A stretch of DNA of 64,000 nucleotides from assembly GCF_001436255.1 (NCBI RefSeq), contig NZ_AZEI01000076.1:248001-312000 (forward strand). Direction: 5' to 3'. The stretch is from Lentilactobacillus rapi DSM 19907 = JCM 15042 (lineage in GTDB: Bacteria; Bacillota; Bacilli; Lactobacillales; Lactobacillaceae). A program made the position numbers and the translations under genes. Positions 1 through 8,951 of the stretch are shown piece after piece (the first letter of the stretch is position 1; every line of letters begins with the position of its first letter). A model generated the notes under the pieces. It searched no databases, was not told the origin of the DNA, and saw only the letters and a list, made by a program, of their open reading frames with translations.

Positions 1-720
1 TTGACCGTCCCGTTCAACGATGATTGTTGCTTGAATTCTCAACAACCCATTGTCATCCTTAATCTTTTCAATATAAACGGCGGTCGAGGTCGGAATTTCT
101 TGGCGAGTTAATTGCATCACTTTTTCTCTAATTAACTCTGAAATCACAAATCGTTCCGGGTGATCCGTTACTTGATCTTCTGGATAGTACTGAGGCCCTT
201 CTGGCAATTCCTTTACCAAAGCATCAATCAATTCTGGGACATTATTTCCTTGTAAGGCAGAAATCGGGAAAACATCCTTGAATTTCAACGCATTTTGATA
301 CTCACCAATGATTGCCATAATGTCATCAGGCGAAATCTGGTCAATTTTATTAATTAACAGGTAAACTGGTTGGTCAGTCTTCTTTAACTGGTCAATAATG
401 TAATTATCCCCAGCGCCTCGACGTTCAGTCGCATTGACCATGAATAACACAGCGTCAACTTCTTTCAGAGCTGACAAAGCTGATTCCATCATAAAATCGC
501 CCAATTTATCCTTGGGCTTGTGAATTCCCGGGGTATCAATAAACACAATTTGGGCTTCCTTCGTTGTGTAGACTCCCTGAATCTTATTTCGAGTTGTTTG
601 GGCTTTGTCACTCATGATCGCAATTTTCTGGCCGATCACTCTATTTAAGAAAGTTGACTTCCCAACATTGGGTCGGCCAACAATTGCAACAAATCCTGAA
701 TGATAATTTGGATTATCCAT
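1..720 (-). CDS. era: GTPase Era, N-terminal 240 codons (cut by window edge)
   Basis: Ras-like GTPase that binds 16S rRNA and helps mature the 30S subunit. The start is the ATG at 718-720. The N-terminus reads [20 protein letters not shown] and continues into KS, which is the G1/P-loop GRPNVGKS at residues 15-22. The 240 codons visible cover the G domain and the beginning of the KH domain; about 60 C-terminal residues of the usual ~300 lie outside the window. It is the last visible gene of the rpsU-yqeY-phoH-ybeY-dgkA-era run, a standard Firmicute order that supports the name. The gap to dgkA is only 12 bp. Confidence 0.95.
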   Translation of the reverse strand, partial: MDNPNYHSGFVAIVGRPNVGKSTFLNRVIGQKIAIMSDKAQTTRNKIQGVYTTKEAQIVFIDTPGIHKPKDKLGDFMMESALSALKEVDAVLFMVNATERRGAGDNYIIDQLKKTDQPVYLLINKIDQISPDDIMAIIGEYQNALKFKDVFPISALQGNNVPELIDALVKELPEGPQYYPEDQVTDHPERFVISELIREKVMQLTRQEIPTSTAVYIEKIKDDNGLLRIQATIIVERDGQ

Positions 721-732
721 TTTTTACCTCAC

Positions 733-1134
733 CTAACTTAGTAACTCAATAAACCGGGGAATAAAGATTAACGACCCGATAATGATTGCAAATAACGCTG
801 ACATCAGGACACCACCAGCGGCGATATCCTTTGCTCGTTTGGCTAACAGGTCAAAATGATGGCCAACGATTAAGTCGACCACATTCTCAATGATTGAGTT
901 CAACACTTCTGATCCAATCACAGAAAAGAATGCGGCGAATAACCATAGCCATTCGTTAATTCTTATCTGAAGAATCACACCTAGACACAATGTTAAAAAT
1001 GCAATGATAAGGTCAAACCGAAAATTACGTTCCTCTAAAATGAGACGTTTGATTCCTTCTAAGGCGTGTCCTACTGATTGGAAAAAAGTCTTGTTCTTAT
1101 CTATTTGTCTGCTGTCTTTATCTTTTAAGGCCAT
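733..1134 (-). CDS. dgkA: Undecaprenol/diacylglycerol kinase family membrane protein
   Basis: A 133-residue integral membrane kinase of the DgkA family. In Gram-positives this family phosphorylates undecaprenol, feeding the lipid carrier pool for wall synthesis. Three hydrophobic segments are visible (about residues 42-60, 63-80 and 108-128). Family signatures are the EERNFR segment near residue 35, NSIIENVVDL around residues 79-88 and KDIAAGGV around 102-109, which contain the conserved acidic and Asn residues of the active site. It overlaps ybeY by 17 bp, suggesting translational coupling. Length is normal for the family (about 120-135 aa). Confidence 0.9.
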   Translation of the reverse strand: MALKDKDSRQIDKNKTFFQSVGHALEGIKRLILEERNFRFDLIIAFLTLCLGVILQIRINEWLWLFAAFFSVIGSEVLNSIIENVVDLIVGHHFDLLAKRAKDIAAGGVLMSALFAIIIGSLIFIPRFIELLS

Positions 1135-1606
1135 ATTTATTTAAAATCTCTTTTTGCAAGGGGAACATCACGTCAGCATCAGCTTTCTTCATGTGATCAT
1201 AGCCATTCAGATGCAGGAAACCATGAACCACTAGAAAGCCAAGTTCTCGCTGGAAAGAATGACCCAAGTAATCAGCTTGCTCGGCAACTTTATCGACCGA
1301 CACGAAGATGTCACCAATATTTTCTGGGATGCTTTCCTTGAGAGATTCATCCATAATAATCGGAAAATCATCATCAGCTGAATCTTCAATCGCAAAGCTA
1401 ATTACATCAGTTGCCCGATCAACGCCGCGATATTTTTTATTAATCCGGTGAATCTCGTCGTTATTGACCAGGGTCACGGACATTTCCGTGTCATCTGCCA
1501 GGTGGATGTACTTACCAGCAAAATCAAGCACGTTGGCAATTAACTTTCTATCTTTTTCATCAATGCCGTCCTGTGTTTTATCGTATATCTCTAAATCCAT
1601 TCTCAT
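1118..1606 (-). CDS. ybeY: Endoribonuclease YbeY (16S rRNA 3'-end maturation)
   Basis: Metal-dependent endoribonuclease of the UPF0054 family, involved in 16S rRNA 3' processing and ribosome quality control. The diagnostic zinc motif H-x3-H-x5-H is seen as HGFLHLNGYDH near residues 129-139, preceded by the DVISFAIED strand. The length of 162 aa is typical. It lies 14 bp downstream of phoH and overlaps dgkA, in the conserved phoH-ybeY-dgkA-era order. Residues 1-2 (MRMDLEIYDK) offer two possible Met starts; the difference is two codons. Confidence 0.95.
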   Translation of the reverse strand: MRMDLEIYDKTQDGIDEKDRKLIANVLDFAGKYIHLADDTEMSVTLVNNDEIHRINKKYRGVDRATDVISFAIEDSADDDFPIIMDESLKESIPENIGDIFVSVDKVAEQADYLGHSFQRELGFLVVHGFLHLNGYDHMKKADADVMFPLQKEILNKYGLKR

Positions 1607-1620
1607 TCTTCCTCGATTAG

Positions 1621-2586
1621 TTAATGACCGCTATTCTCGTACGCGGTGATGATTTTTGCAACCACTGGATGTCGAACAACATCTTCCGCAGTGAAGGTTA
1701 CAAATTCAATTTGGTCGATATTTTTCAAAATTTTTTGGGCAGCAACCAAACCACTCGTTGTTCGTTTTGGCAAATCAATTTGTGAAATATCACCGTTCAC
1801 AATCATCTTTGAGCCAAATCCTAATCTGGTTAAAAACATCTTCATTTGCATATTGGTGGTATTTTGAGCTTCATCCAAGATCACAAATGCGTTATCCAGG
1901 GTCCGGCCACGCATATATGCCAACGGCGCAATTTCAATCACGCCACGATCCATCAACCGTTCAGTATGCTCCGCGCCTAAAATTGCGTGCAGGGCATCAT
2001 AAATTGGCCTGAGATAAGGGTCAACCTTTTCTTTCAAATCACCCGGCAAAAAGCCAAGACTTTCCCCGGCTTCAACAGCGGGTCGTGTCAGCACAATTTT
2101 ATCAACGGTTCCCTGTTTTAAAGCCGCCAGCGCCATGACCACCGCCAAATATGTCTTACCGGTTCCAGCAGGTCCAATGCCAAAAGCCACATCATGATGA
2201 CGAATCGCTTGAACGTATTGGCGCTGACCAAACGTTTTGACTCGGACTGCCTTACCCTTAGCATCCTTGATTAAGACTTGGTTATATAAGTCCTGAAAAT
2301 ATTCTAATGTGCCGTTCTTGGCCATATTAATTGCACTAATAAAATCACTGCTATTAATACTGATGCCCTTTTCAATCAGGGAAAGAATATTTTCCAAAAT
2401 GTGGATCGTCGTTTTGACTAAATCTTCTGTACCAGAGATCCGCATCGAATTACCGAACACGTTAATGGAAACGTCCATGCCCTCCTCAAGAATCGTCACA
2501 AACTCATCTTGAGTACCGACAATTTGCAATAGCTCATTGGGATCGGATACGATAAATTCTTTTGTAATCTGTTCAGTATCAGCCAA
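1621..2586 (-). CDS. phoH: PhoH-like ATPase (PhoH/YbeZ family)
   Basis: Cytoplasmic P-loop ATPase of the PhoH family, often linked with YbeY in RNA metabolism. The Walker A motif GPAGTGKT lies near residue 140 and Walker B is seen as VILDEAQNTT near 240. The N-terminal third is the usual KH-like region. The open frame extends to a GTG at 2592, but that codon is only 3 bp from the AAGGAG ribosome site. The TTG at 2586, 9 bp from it, is the more likely start (321 aa). It sits between yqeY and ybeY in the same operon. Its exact molecular role is still poorly defined in the family. Confidence 0.92.
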   Translation of the reverse strand: MADTEQITKEFIVSDPNELLQIVGTQDEFVTILEEGMDVSINVFGNSMRISGTEDLVKTTIHILENILSLIEKGISINSSDFISAINMAKNGTLEYFQDLYNQVLIKDAKGKAVRVKTFGQRQYVQAIRHHDVAFGIGPAGTGKTYLAVVMALAALKQGTVDKIVLTRPAVEAGESLGFLPGDLKEKVDPYLRPIYDALHAILGAEHTERLMDRGVIEIAPLAYMRGRTLDNAFVILDEAQNTTNMQMKMFLTRLGFGSKMIVNGDISQIDLPKRTTSGLVAAQKILKNIDQIEFVTFTAEDVVRHPVVAKIITAYENSGH

Positions 2587-2665
2587 ATACACAAACTCCT
2601 TTTTAATCCTATTATTGTGATACTAGCATAGAAAAAGCCATTTCCAAAGCATTATTAATCATTAA

Positions 2666-3115
2666 TTAACCTTGAAGGTGTTTTTTTACAAGTTGATTAA
2701 TAATACTTCCATCAGCTTTACCCTTAACTTTAGGCATCACAGCACCCATCACCTTACCAAAGTCAGCCATTGACTCTGCGCCAACCTGCTTGATGGTTTC
2801 CTCGACAACCGCTTTAACCTCATCGGTTGACATTTGTTTGGGGGCATATTCTTCTGCAATCTTTAATTTGGCTTCTTGATCCTTAACCAAATCATCACGA
2901 TTACCCTTCTTAAATTCTTCAATCGATTCTTTTTGTTGTTTAATTTCTTTCATGACGATTGAACTCACTTGATCTTCAGTTAACTTATGATCAGCACTTT
3001 CAACTTCAGCGTTCATTATTTGAGCTTTAATGCCCCGAATCACACCTAAGCGAATTTTATCATGTGCCTTCATTGCTTCTTTTAAGTCTGCATTCAATTG
3101 ATCATAAACAGTCAT
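2666..3115 (-). CDS. yqeY: GatB/YqeY domain protein
   Basis: A 149-residue protein corresponding to the YqeY family, which resembles the tRNA-binding C-terminal domain of the GatB amidotransferase subunit. It is predicted to bind tRNA but has no assigned reaction. The sequence begins TVYDQLNADLKEAMKAHDK and ends with the family's MGAVMPKVKGKADGSIIN segment. The frame opens with TTG-ATG; the ATG at 3115 is preceded by GAGG at a proper distance and is preferred. It is the second gene of the rpsU operon, about 90 bp after rpsU. Confidence 0.92.
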   Translation of the reverse strand: MTVYDQLNADLKEAMKAHDKIRLGVIRGIKAQIMNAEVESADHKLTEDQVSSIVMKEIKQQKESIEEFKKGNRDDLVKDQEAKLKIAEEYAPKQMSTDEVKAVVEETIKQVGAESMADFGKVMGAVMPKVKGKADGSIINQLVKKHLQG

Positions 3116-3208
3116 CAAAGTAACCTCTTTTCAATTTATAATTAAATTTTACCATTAAAAAAGATCAGAGACTAATAAAAATTAGGCTCCGATCTCTCGA
3201 GTAGTGTC

Positions 3209-3400
3209 TTAGAAACGACGCTTCTTCTTGTTATTACGCTTACGTGCTGCTTCTGACTTTAATTTACGCTTTACACTTGGTTTTTCATAAAACTCACGTT
3301 TACGATATTCCTGTAATGTACCGCTTTTTGAAACTGTACGTTTGAAGCGTCGAAGAGCATCATCAAGAGACTCGTTTTTACGAACGACTGTCTTTGCCAT
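3209..3400 (-). CDS. rpsU: 30S ribosomal protein S21
   Basis: Small basic ribosomal protein (63 aa) of the 30S platform. Diagnostic sequence is [12 protein letters not shown] near the N-terminus followed by a strongly basic tail ending KKRRF. The ATG is preceded by a strong CGGAGGGAGGG ribosome site. It is the first gene of a six-gene minus-strand operon that reaches era, with its own consensus promoter about 100 bp upstream. Confidence 0.97.
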   Translation of the reverse strand: MAKTVVRKNESLDDALRRFKRTVSKSGTLQEYRKREFYEKPSVKRKLKSEAARKRNNKKKRRF

Positions 3401-3478
3401 GTGAAATTCCCTCCCTCCGAGCTTGAATGTAACTGTTTAAAAAGCACTCCAAGTGCGTCCTAAAACGGTTCGAAATAA

Positions 3479-3507
3479 ATTATACATATTAATGTCTTTG
3501 TCGTCAA
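3479..3507 (-). promoter_or_regulatory. Promoter of the rpsU operon
   Basis: On the minus strand a -35 box TTGACG (3502-3507) is followed after exactly 17 bp by a perfect -10 box TATAAT (3479-3484). Transcription would start near 3472 and run into rpsU. This is a sigma-A type consensus by eye; no start-site data. Confidence 0.8.
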
Positions 3508-3580
3508 TGATTTAAGTTAAAAACGCTATCACATGTTAATATTTAATTAGGAAATTTTATTTTAGAGGAGAATAACCTAT

Positions 3581-4402
3581 ATGAAAACCCAAAATGTGTT
3601 CATTATTTCTGATTCAAGTGGTGCCACCGCTCAAACAATTGCCCAAACAGCCGTTTCACAATTTCCTAATCTTAAGGCCGAAATGCGGCGCTTTCCGTTC
3701 ATTCAAACCGACTCAATCCTGCGGGGAATTCTTAAATTAGCCAAAACCAACAATGCCATGATTTTCCATACATTGGTTAGCACCGATTTAAGTGAAATGG
3801 TTGACGAATTCTGTACCCAAAATCAGATTTATAACTTTGATTGTATTCAAGCGCCAATGCGGATGCTCAGCAAACTAACCGATGAGCAACCTGCCCACGT
3901 CCCTGGGTTGATCCACGATCTTAATCAAAATTATTTCGAAAGAATTTCCTCAATCGAATTTGCGGTTGAAAATGACGATGGTAAAAATGCTAAAGGCCTA
4001 TTGGAGGCAGACATTGTTGTACTAGGAGTTTCCAGAACATCCAAGACACCACTCTCCCTTTATTTAGCCAACCAAAATCAAAAGGTCGCAAATTTACCGA
4101 TCGGTCCAAGTTTAAAAATTCCTGAAGAACTCGACCAAGTGGACAAGAATAAAGTTTTCGGCCTCTTGAACACCCCTGAGAAGCTCCACAAGATCAGAAG
4201 ACAGCGGATGTTGTCATATGGTCTAGATGCAGATACACCTTACTCAGACACCGAAAATATTAAGAAAGAATTGAAATATGCAAAGGATCTCTACAGAAAA
4301 CTTGGTTGCTTGACAATTAACGTTGCCAATAAGTCAATTGAGGAAACCGCAACAATTATTTTGGAAAGTTTGAATCTGGATACAACAACATTTGAAGACT
4401 GA
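3581..4402 (+). CDS. Bifunctional kinase/pyrophosphorylase regulating PPDK or PEP synthase
   Basis: A 273-residue DUF299-family regulator (YqfL/PpsR type). Family members use ADP to phosphorylate, and phosphate to dephosphorylate, a Thr of pyruvate phosphate dikinase or PEP synthase. Visible family motifs are the N-terminal VFIISDSSGATAQTIAQ and the P-loop-like GVSRTSKTPLSLYLAN near residues 149-164. GAGGAG precedes the ATG by 9 bp. Neither target enzyme is in the window, so whether PPDK or PPS is the substrate cannot be decided. It is transcribed alone and ends at a strong bidirectional terminator shared with the convergent nfo. Confidence 0.9.
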   Translation: MKTQNVFIISDSSGATAQTIAQTAVSQFPNLKAEMRRFPFIQTDSILRGILKLAKTNNAMIFHTLVSTDLSEMVDEFCTQNQIYNFDCIQAPMRMLSKLTDEQPAHVPGLIHDLNQNYFERISSIEFAVENDDGKNAKGLLEADIVVLGVSRTSKTPLSLYLANQNQKVANLPIGPSLKIPEELDQVDKNKVFGLLNTPEKLHKIRRQRMLSYGLDADTPYSDTENIKKELKYAKDLYRKLGCLTINVANKSIEETATIILESLNLDTTTFED

Positions 4403-4523
4403 TAATCAGAAAACATTGAGGTGACCTAACGACTTTATCACACTATCAAGAAAGACAAGCACGATCAATCTTATATCAACTTTAATGCAATACGGGCTTG
4501 ATGAGTCTGCTGAACACCCACAA

Positions 4524-4581
4524 AAGAGTTACAAAAGTAGTCCGCCGTAATTGGCATGCCGCTTCTGTAACTCTTCTTTTT
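4524..4581. terminator. Bidirectional terminator between the PPDK regulator and nfo
   Basis: Arms AAGAGTTACA (4524-4533) and TGTAACTCTT (4566-4575) form a 10-bp outer stem around a partly paired interior. It is followed by a T-run on the plus strand (TTTTT) and a shorter one on the minus strand, fitting two convergent genes. Confidence 0.75.
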
Positions 4582-4602
4582 ACAAATATCAAAGACCTAA
4601 AC

Positions 4603-5526
4603 CTAACTAAATGGCCGACCAGCCTTCATATCAGCAATGATATTTGGATTGAATTGCTGCCGTTTGAGCATCGCAACTTCATAGCCATGAGGATTATATT
4701 TAATCTTCTTATCTGTTTCATCTTTTAAAATCGGTGTTTCCATAATCTTTGGAACGTTGGTCAACTGTTCATGATGCGCAATATAGTTCAACGTCTCAAA
4801 GCCAATGGTCCCCAACCCAATGATTTGGTGGCGGTCTTTATGGCTGCCCTGTTCGTTCTTGGAGTCATTGAGATGAATGACTTTCAATCGATCAATGCCA
4901 ATCACATGATCAAATTCATTCAAAACACCGTCGAAATTATTCTTGATATCATAGCCGGCATCACTGGTATGACAGGTATCGAACGTCACTGAAAGTTTGT
5001 CATTATCAGTAACCTTGTCAATAATTTCTGCCAGTTGTTCAAACGTGATGCCCACTTCGGTTCCTTTACCAGCCATGGTTTCTAGCGCGATTTGGACTTT
5101 TTGATCGCTGGTGATGACTTCATTGAGGCCCTTGGCAATTTGAGCAATCGCCTTTTGCGGGCCTGCCCCGACATGCGCACCTGGATGTAAAACAATCTGC
5201 TTAGCCCCAATGGCTTCTGCCCGTTTAATTTCTTCCTGCAAGAATTGAATGCCAAAGGTAAAATTCTGAGGCTTCAAAGTATTCCCCAAGTTGATGATAT
5301 AAGGGGCATGGACGACAACCTCTTGTAGCCCGTGATCCTTCATATAGGCTTTACCGGCATCTCCATTTAGCTTATCAATTGGTTTGCGAACCGTATTTTG
5401 AGGGGCCCCAGTATAAACCATAAAGACATTTTCGCCGTACGAATCAGCTTCCTTGGCCGAACCCAGGAACATGTCCTTGCCATTCATACTGACGTGGGAC
5501 CCGATTAAGAACTTTTCTTCACTCAT
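4603..5526 (-). CDS. nfo: Endonuclease IV (AP endonuclease)
   Basis: A 307-residue Zn-dependent AP endonuclease that incises DNA 5' to abasic sites in base-excision repair. The metal-binding segments of the family are all visible: [49 protein letters not shown] and MET-P near the C-terminus. It starts inside the stop codon of the upstream gene (TAATG, one shared base), so it is probably translated from the teichoic-acid cluster mRNA although functionally unrelated. Length is slightly above the usual ~280-300 aa. Confidence 0.95.
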   Translation of the reverse strand: MSEEKFLIGSHVSMNGKDMFLGSAKEADSYGENVFMVYTGAPQNTVRKPIDKLNGDAGKAYMKDHGLQEVVVHAPYIINLGNTLKPQNFTFGIQFLQEEIKRAEAIGAKQIVLHPGAHVGAGPQKAIAQIAKGLNEVITSDQKVQIALETMAGKGTEVGITFEQLAEIIDKVTDNDKLSVTFDTCHTSDAGYDIKNNFDGVLNEFDHVIGIDRLKVIHLNDSKNEQGSHKDRHQIIGLGTIGFETLNYIAHHEQLTNVPKIMETPILKDETDKKIKYNPHGYEVAMLKRQQFNPNIIADMKAGRPFS

Positions 5527-6755
5527 TATTTTCCTCCTTGCTGCAAAATGAGCCGACTAATTTTTTCGGCTGCATGACCATTTTCCCAGCTACAGAATTG
5601 ATGATTAAATGCGCGCAATTGATCATCAAAAGCTGAAAACTGACCAGTCTCAGTGTATTCTTTTAAGTATTTTATAAAAGCCGCTTCGTCAGTCGCCATC
5701 GGTCCCGGTAAATTGGCCTGGTCATAGTCAAAATAAAATCCTCGCAACTCATCTCGATAATGAGCGAGATCGTACGGGAAAAACAACATTGGCCTTTCAA
5801 GATTGGCATAATCAAACATCACTGAAGAATAGTCGGTAATTAGCAGGTCTGTGATCAAATATAACTCGTTAATATCTTCTTCAGCAAAGATTTTCACCCG
5901 ATCGGCAAAGCCAGTGATATCGATGTGATCTTTGACCAAATAATGGGGCCGAATAATCAGAACCGTGTCATCAGAAACCGTTTTGAAAAAATTTGCAAGC
6001 GAAAACGGCAACGTAAAGTTGTAGCGCCCTTGTTGCTTGAAATTGTCATCCCGCCATGTGGGTGCATACATGACGATCCGTTTTGGCTGATAACCGAATA
6101 ATCGTTGCTTAATCTCCGCAATGTGGCTTTGCTGATTATCCTGATAAAGGGTGTCGTTGCGGGGATAGCCAACTTCTAAAAACTGATGTTTGAACTTGAA
6201 GGCTGATTTAAAAATATCCTCTGAATATTGATTGGGAGCGATCAAGTAATCCCAGCGAGCAGCTTCATCAACGAATCCCTGATGATATTGTGCTGTGGTC
6301 GTCCCGGGAATCTCGACATGTTCAATATCCACACCCAATTTTTTTAACGGCGTCCCATGCCAAGTTTGAATATAGGTCGTTTGGCGGTTCTTATGCCACC
6401 ATTTAGGCATTCGCGAATTCATCACCCAGAAATCTGCCCGGGCTATGTAACTGACCCACCCCGGGGTAAACCGCCGAATGAGTTGAATGTCCGGAAATGT
6501 TTTGGATAACCGCTGATATTCGGATGGCTTCACACTGAAATAATAATGATCCCGTTCAGCAGGATTCATTTTCACCAGTTGCTTGTAGATAGCAAATGGA
6601 TTGTCGCTAATATCACGCCCATTAAAGCTTTCAAAAATAACCGTGCCTTTTTTCACTCGCATACAAAGAAACCCATCGTTCATCACGATGAGTATCCAGC
6701 GAGCTATCAATTTAAGTAACTGAATCATTTGATTTTTCAACAGCTCATCCTCCAC
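5526..6755 (-). CDS. CDP-glycerol glycerophosphotransferase family protein (TagF/TarF-like)
   Basis: A 409-residue glycosyltransferase-like enzyme that transfers glycerol phosphate from CDP-glycerol during wall teichoic acid synthesis at the inner membrane face. Family motifs are [12 protein letters not shown] (about residue 130), [10 protein letters not shown] (about 230) and [19 protein letters not shown] (about 310), with the conserved catalytic His and the CDP-glycerol binding region. An N-terminal hydrophobic stretch suggests peripheral membrane attachment. It is 1 bp from tagG and shares a base with nfo. Whether it acts as primase or polymerase cannot be told; it lacks the long N-terminal half of classical TagF. 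Confidence 0.85.
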   Translation of the reverse strand: MEDELLKNQMIQLLKLIARWILIVMNDGFLCMRVKKGTVIFESFNGRDISDNPFAIYKQLVKMNPAERDHYYFSVKPSEYQRLSKTFPDIQLIRRFTPGWVSYIARADFWVMNSRMPKWWHKNRQTTYIQTWHGTPLKKLGVDIEHVEIPGTTTAQYHQGFVDEAARWDYLIAPNQYSEDIFKSAFKFKHQFLEVGYPRNDTLYQDNQQSHIAEIKQRLFGYQPKRIVMYAPTWRDDNFKQQGRYNFTLPFSLANFFKTVSDDTVLIIRPHYLVKDHIDITGFADRVKIFAEEDINELYLITDLLITDYSSVMFDYANLERPMLFFPYDLAHYRDELRGFYFDYDQANLPGPMATDEAAFIKYLKEYTETGQFSAFDDQLRAFNHQFCSWENGHAAEKISRLILQQGGK

Positions 6756-6756
6756 A

Positions 6757-7566
6757 CTATATTAAATCAACGAATCTTGATCTGAACTTGTAGTGGAGAT
6801 GGGAACCAACTAGGAGAAAGAAAAGAATCATTCCCCAAAAGACAACTGTTAAGGTTGGCTTTTGCCAGAACCAATTCGTCGATAGCATTGAATCCCTGAA
6901 GCCAGAAACAACATAGAAGAATGGATTTAGCTGCAAAATGTGGACGAATGGTGCCGGAAATGAATTGGTTTCAAAGTTAAAAAGCACGCCAGACATGTAA
7001 AATAACATTCTCATCAATGATTGCAATAAGATTCGGTAATCCCGGACGAGCACAGAAATGGTTGAATTGAAAATACCAAACGCAATTAACCAGGCAATCA
7101 TACAAATAAAGTAATAGAGCCATTGGAACCAATAGATTGATGGCCTAACACCATACATCCCGCCAACTACAATTGAAAAGACCAACATTGTCCAAAAGGC
7201 ACTTAAATTGCTGACAATCTTGATGGTTGGCAAAATACTAACTGGAAACTTCATTTTAGAAACCATACCAACCCGTTGGTAGATACTCTTTGAGGCATCC
7301 AAACTTGCTCGGTTCATGAAGAACCATGGTGTAATTCCGATCACCATCCATGGCAGGTAGTCGACCCCGTGAGTGGTATTCCCATGTTTCAAGCCGATAC
7401 CAAATACCAGCCAGTAAATTCCGATTTGAATTAATGGATAGAGATATTCCCAAACAAGTCCTAAATAATGGCTTTGATACTCAGCTTTATCTTCATACTT
7501 GGAAATCCGAAAAATAATCCCAATATTTTCAAACTGTTCTCGTAATAGCGTTAAAACTTCTTTCAC
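6757..7566 (-). CDS. tagG: Teichoic acid ABC exporter permease (TagG-like)
   Basis: A 269-residue ABC-2 type permease with about six hydrophobic segments, matching the TagG/TarG component that flips teichoic acid chains across the membrane. Typical sequence includes the N-terminal amphipathic region ending YLGLVWEYLYPLIQIGIYW and PWMVIGITPWFFMNRA. It lies between two CDP-glycerol transferase genes. The partner ATPase TagH is not next to it, which is unusual; in most relatives tagG and tagH are adjacent. TagH must be elsewhere in the genome if the transporter works. Confidence 0.85.
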   Translation of the reverse strand: MKEVLTLLREQFENIGIIFRISKYEDKAEYQSHYLGLVWEYLYPLIQIGIYWLVFGIGLKHGNTTHGVDYLPWMVIGITPWFFMNRASLDASKSIYQRVGMVSKMKFPVSILPTIKIVSNLSAFWTMLVFSIVVGGMYGVRPSIYWFQWLYYFICMIAWLIAFGIFNSTISVLVRDYRILLQSLMRMLFYMSGVLFNFETNSFPAPFVHILQLNPFFYVVSGFRDSMLSTNWFWQKPTLTVVFWGMILFFLLVGSHLHYKFRSRFVDLI

Positions 7567-7579
7567 TTTCAGGCACTCC

Positions 7580-8740
7580 TTAACGTGACTTTAGAAACTG
7601 GATATACCGATTAACGACCCGCTGAGTTGCTTGACCGTCGTTAAAGGTATTCCATCGTTTGTTAAAATCATCAAAATTAGTTGGTTTAGCGTCAATAATT
7701 GCTTGTTTTAATTCATGAACTGTCGTAATCGGCGGCGTTGGCAACCAGTCTAAATAATCATCTTGAATGCCTGGATTGCGTTGATATTGATCGATGTCAA
7801 ACATGAAAAAGATCATTGATTTGGCATTGGGCAGCAAACTAAAATCAAAGGCCACAGATGAATAGTCGGTTACTAATGTGTCAGCAACGGCCAATAAGTC
7901 ACTCGTTGCCAGTTCATGATAGAACTTAATTCTTGGATTACCGACTTCCCGCACAGCGGTTTCCTTATCTCGAAGCACCGGATGCAATTTGACAACCACG
8001 ATCGCATTTTGATCAGCAGCCAAAGCATCACTCAGCCCAATTGGCAGCTTAAAATTTTGGTGGGGCCGATAAGTCGGTGCATATAAAATAACTCGTTTGC
8101 TTCTTAGTTCAGGAGCTGCCCGATAGATTCGTTCTCGAGCGACTTGTTGCCACTTCGGATCGAGGTACTGATCTGATCTGGGATAACCTAACAACCGAAT
8201 CTTATCAAAACTTTCATGATAACTTGAAACAAACACATTACCCATTGCTTTGGAAGCAACAATGTATTCATCAAAATGATCATAAACAGATTGGAAACGT
8301 CGCTTATCAAATTGACTTCGTTTAGCGGTTGTTGGGTCTTCCCAGCCAAACTTTTTAATTGCCCCATCGGCATGCCAAATTTGAACGATCTTGGTCGAAG
8401 GCCGATGAACCAGCCCTCCCAAAAAGGCATAATAATTATCACAAATAATCAACTTTGCCCCCATCAATAACGGCACAAAATCAAAAACAAATTTGAGACC
8501 ATCATTAAATGGCCGAGTGATAATCCCAAATGCGGCCAAATCGGTTGCAGCCGCCTCAGTATCGGGACGATACAGGACGACCAGCTTCATCTTTGGCGGC
8601 ATCTTCTGGGCCAGTTCTTTGATGAAGTTAACATTATCATCGAAACTCATCAAGTAAACGACTTTATTTCTGCGCCGAAAAACGTTCAACCCAGAAATCA
8701 TTTTAATCAGCCATAAATATAAAACTTTCAAAATTTTCAC
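7580..8740 (-). CDS. CDP-glycerol glycerophosphotransferase family protein (TagB-like)
   Basis: A 386-residue second member of the glycerophosphotransferase family and the first gene of the teichoic-acid cluster. Motifs are VQIWHADGAIKKFGW (equivalent to the WHGTPLKxLG motif), VILYAPTYRPHQ, VVKLHP and LVTDYSSVAFDFSLLP. It diverges from the 409-residue paralogue downstream, so the two probably do different steps (primer versus elongation). An N-terminal hydrophobic segment (about residues 5-17) is present. It is preceded by an extended -10 promoter. Confidence 0.82.
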   Translation of the reverse strand: MKILKVLYLWLIKMISGLNVFRRRNKVVYLMSFDDNVNFIKELAQKMPPKMKLVVLYRPDTEAAATDLAAFGIITRPFNDGLKFVFDFVPLLMGAKLIICDNYYAFLGGLVHRPSTKIVQIWHADGAIKKFGWEDPTTAKRSQFDKRRFQSVYDHFDEYIVASKAMGNVFVSSYHESFDKIRLLGYPRSDQYLDPKWQQVARERIYRAAPELRSKRVILYAPTYRPHQNFKLPIGLSDALAADQNAIVVVKLHPVLRDKETAVREVGNPRIKFYHELATSDLLAVADTLVTDYSSVAFDFSLLPNAKSMIFFMFDIDQYQRNPGIQDDYLDWLPTPPITTVHELKQAIIDAKPTNFDDFNKRWNTFNDGQATQRVVNRYIQFLKSR

Positions 8741-8774
8741 CGTTTTTCAGTATTTTGTAATCACACACTGAAAT

Positions 8775-8783
8775 ATTATAACA
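8775..8783 (-). promoter_or_regulatory. Probable extended -10 promoter of the teichoic acid cluster
   Basis: The minus strand reads TGTTATAAT, an extended -10 element with perfect TATAAT (8775-8780), 35 bp upstream of the first teichoic-acid gene. No good -35 box is seen, which is normal for extended -10 promoters. Confidence 0.5.
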
Positions 8784-8821
8784 TAAACATTTTTCAGAAC
8801 TGGTTTCTTAAAGAATCTTTA

Positions 8822-8840
8822 GAAAGAAGCGTCCGCTTCG
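8822..8840 (-). terminator. Weak hairpin terminator after the YitT-family gene
   Basis: The minus strand has GAAGC-GGAC-GCTTC followed by TTTCT. It lies about 110 bp beyond the YitT stop. The rest of the 8741-8951 gap shows a 12-bp palindrome CTTGGATCCAAG (8916-8927) but no gene. Confidence 0.4.
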
Positions 8841-8951
8841 AGCTGGATCCCCTTCTGCATTAACTCAAGCAGCAAAGAAAGTTAACTTTAGCAACTGGGT
8901 TTTCAATCTGTTAACTTGGATCCAAGCAAGGGATTAGACCAATAACCTTTC

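Noticed and set aside
3401-3580. Riboswitch in the gap between rpsU and the PPDK regulator
   Set aside because: Only a consensus promoter and ordinary AT-rich spacer are visible; no conserved riboswitch core was recognised.
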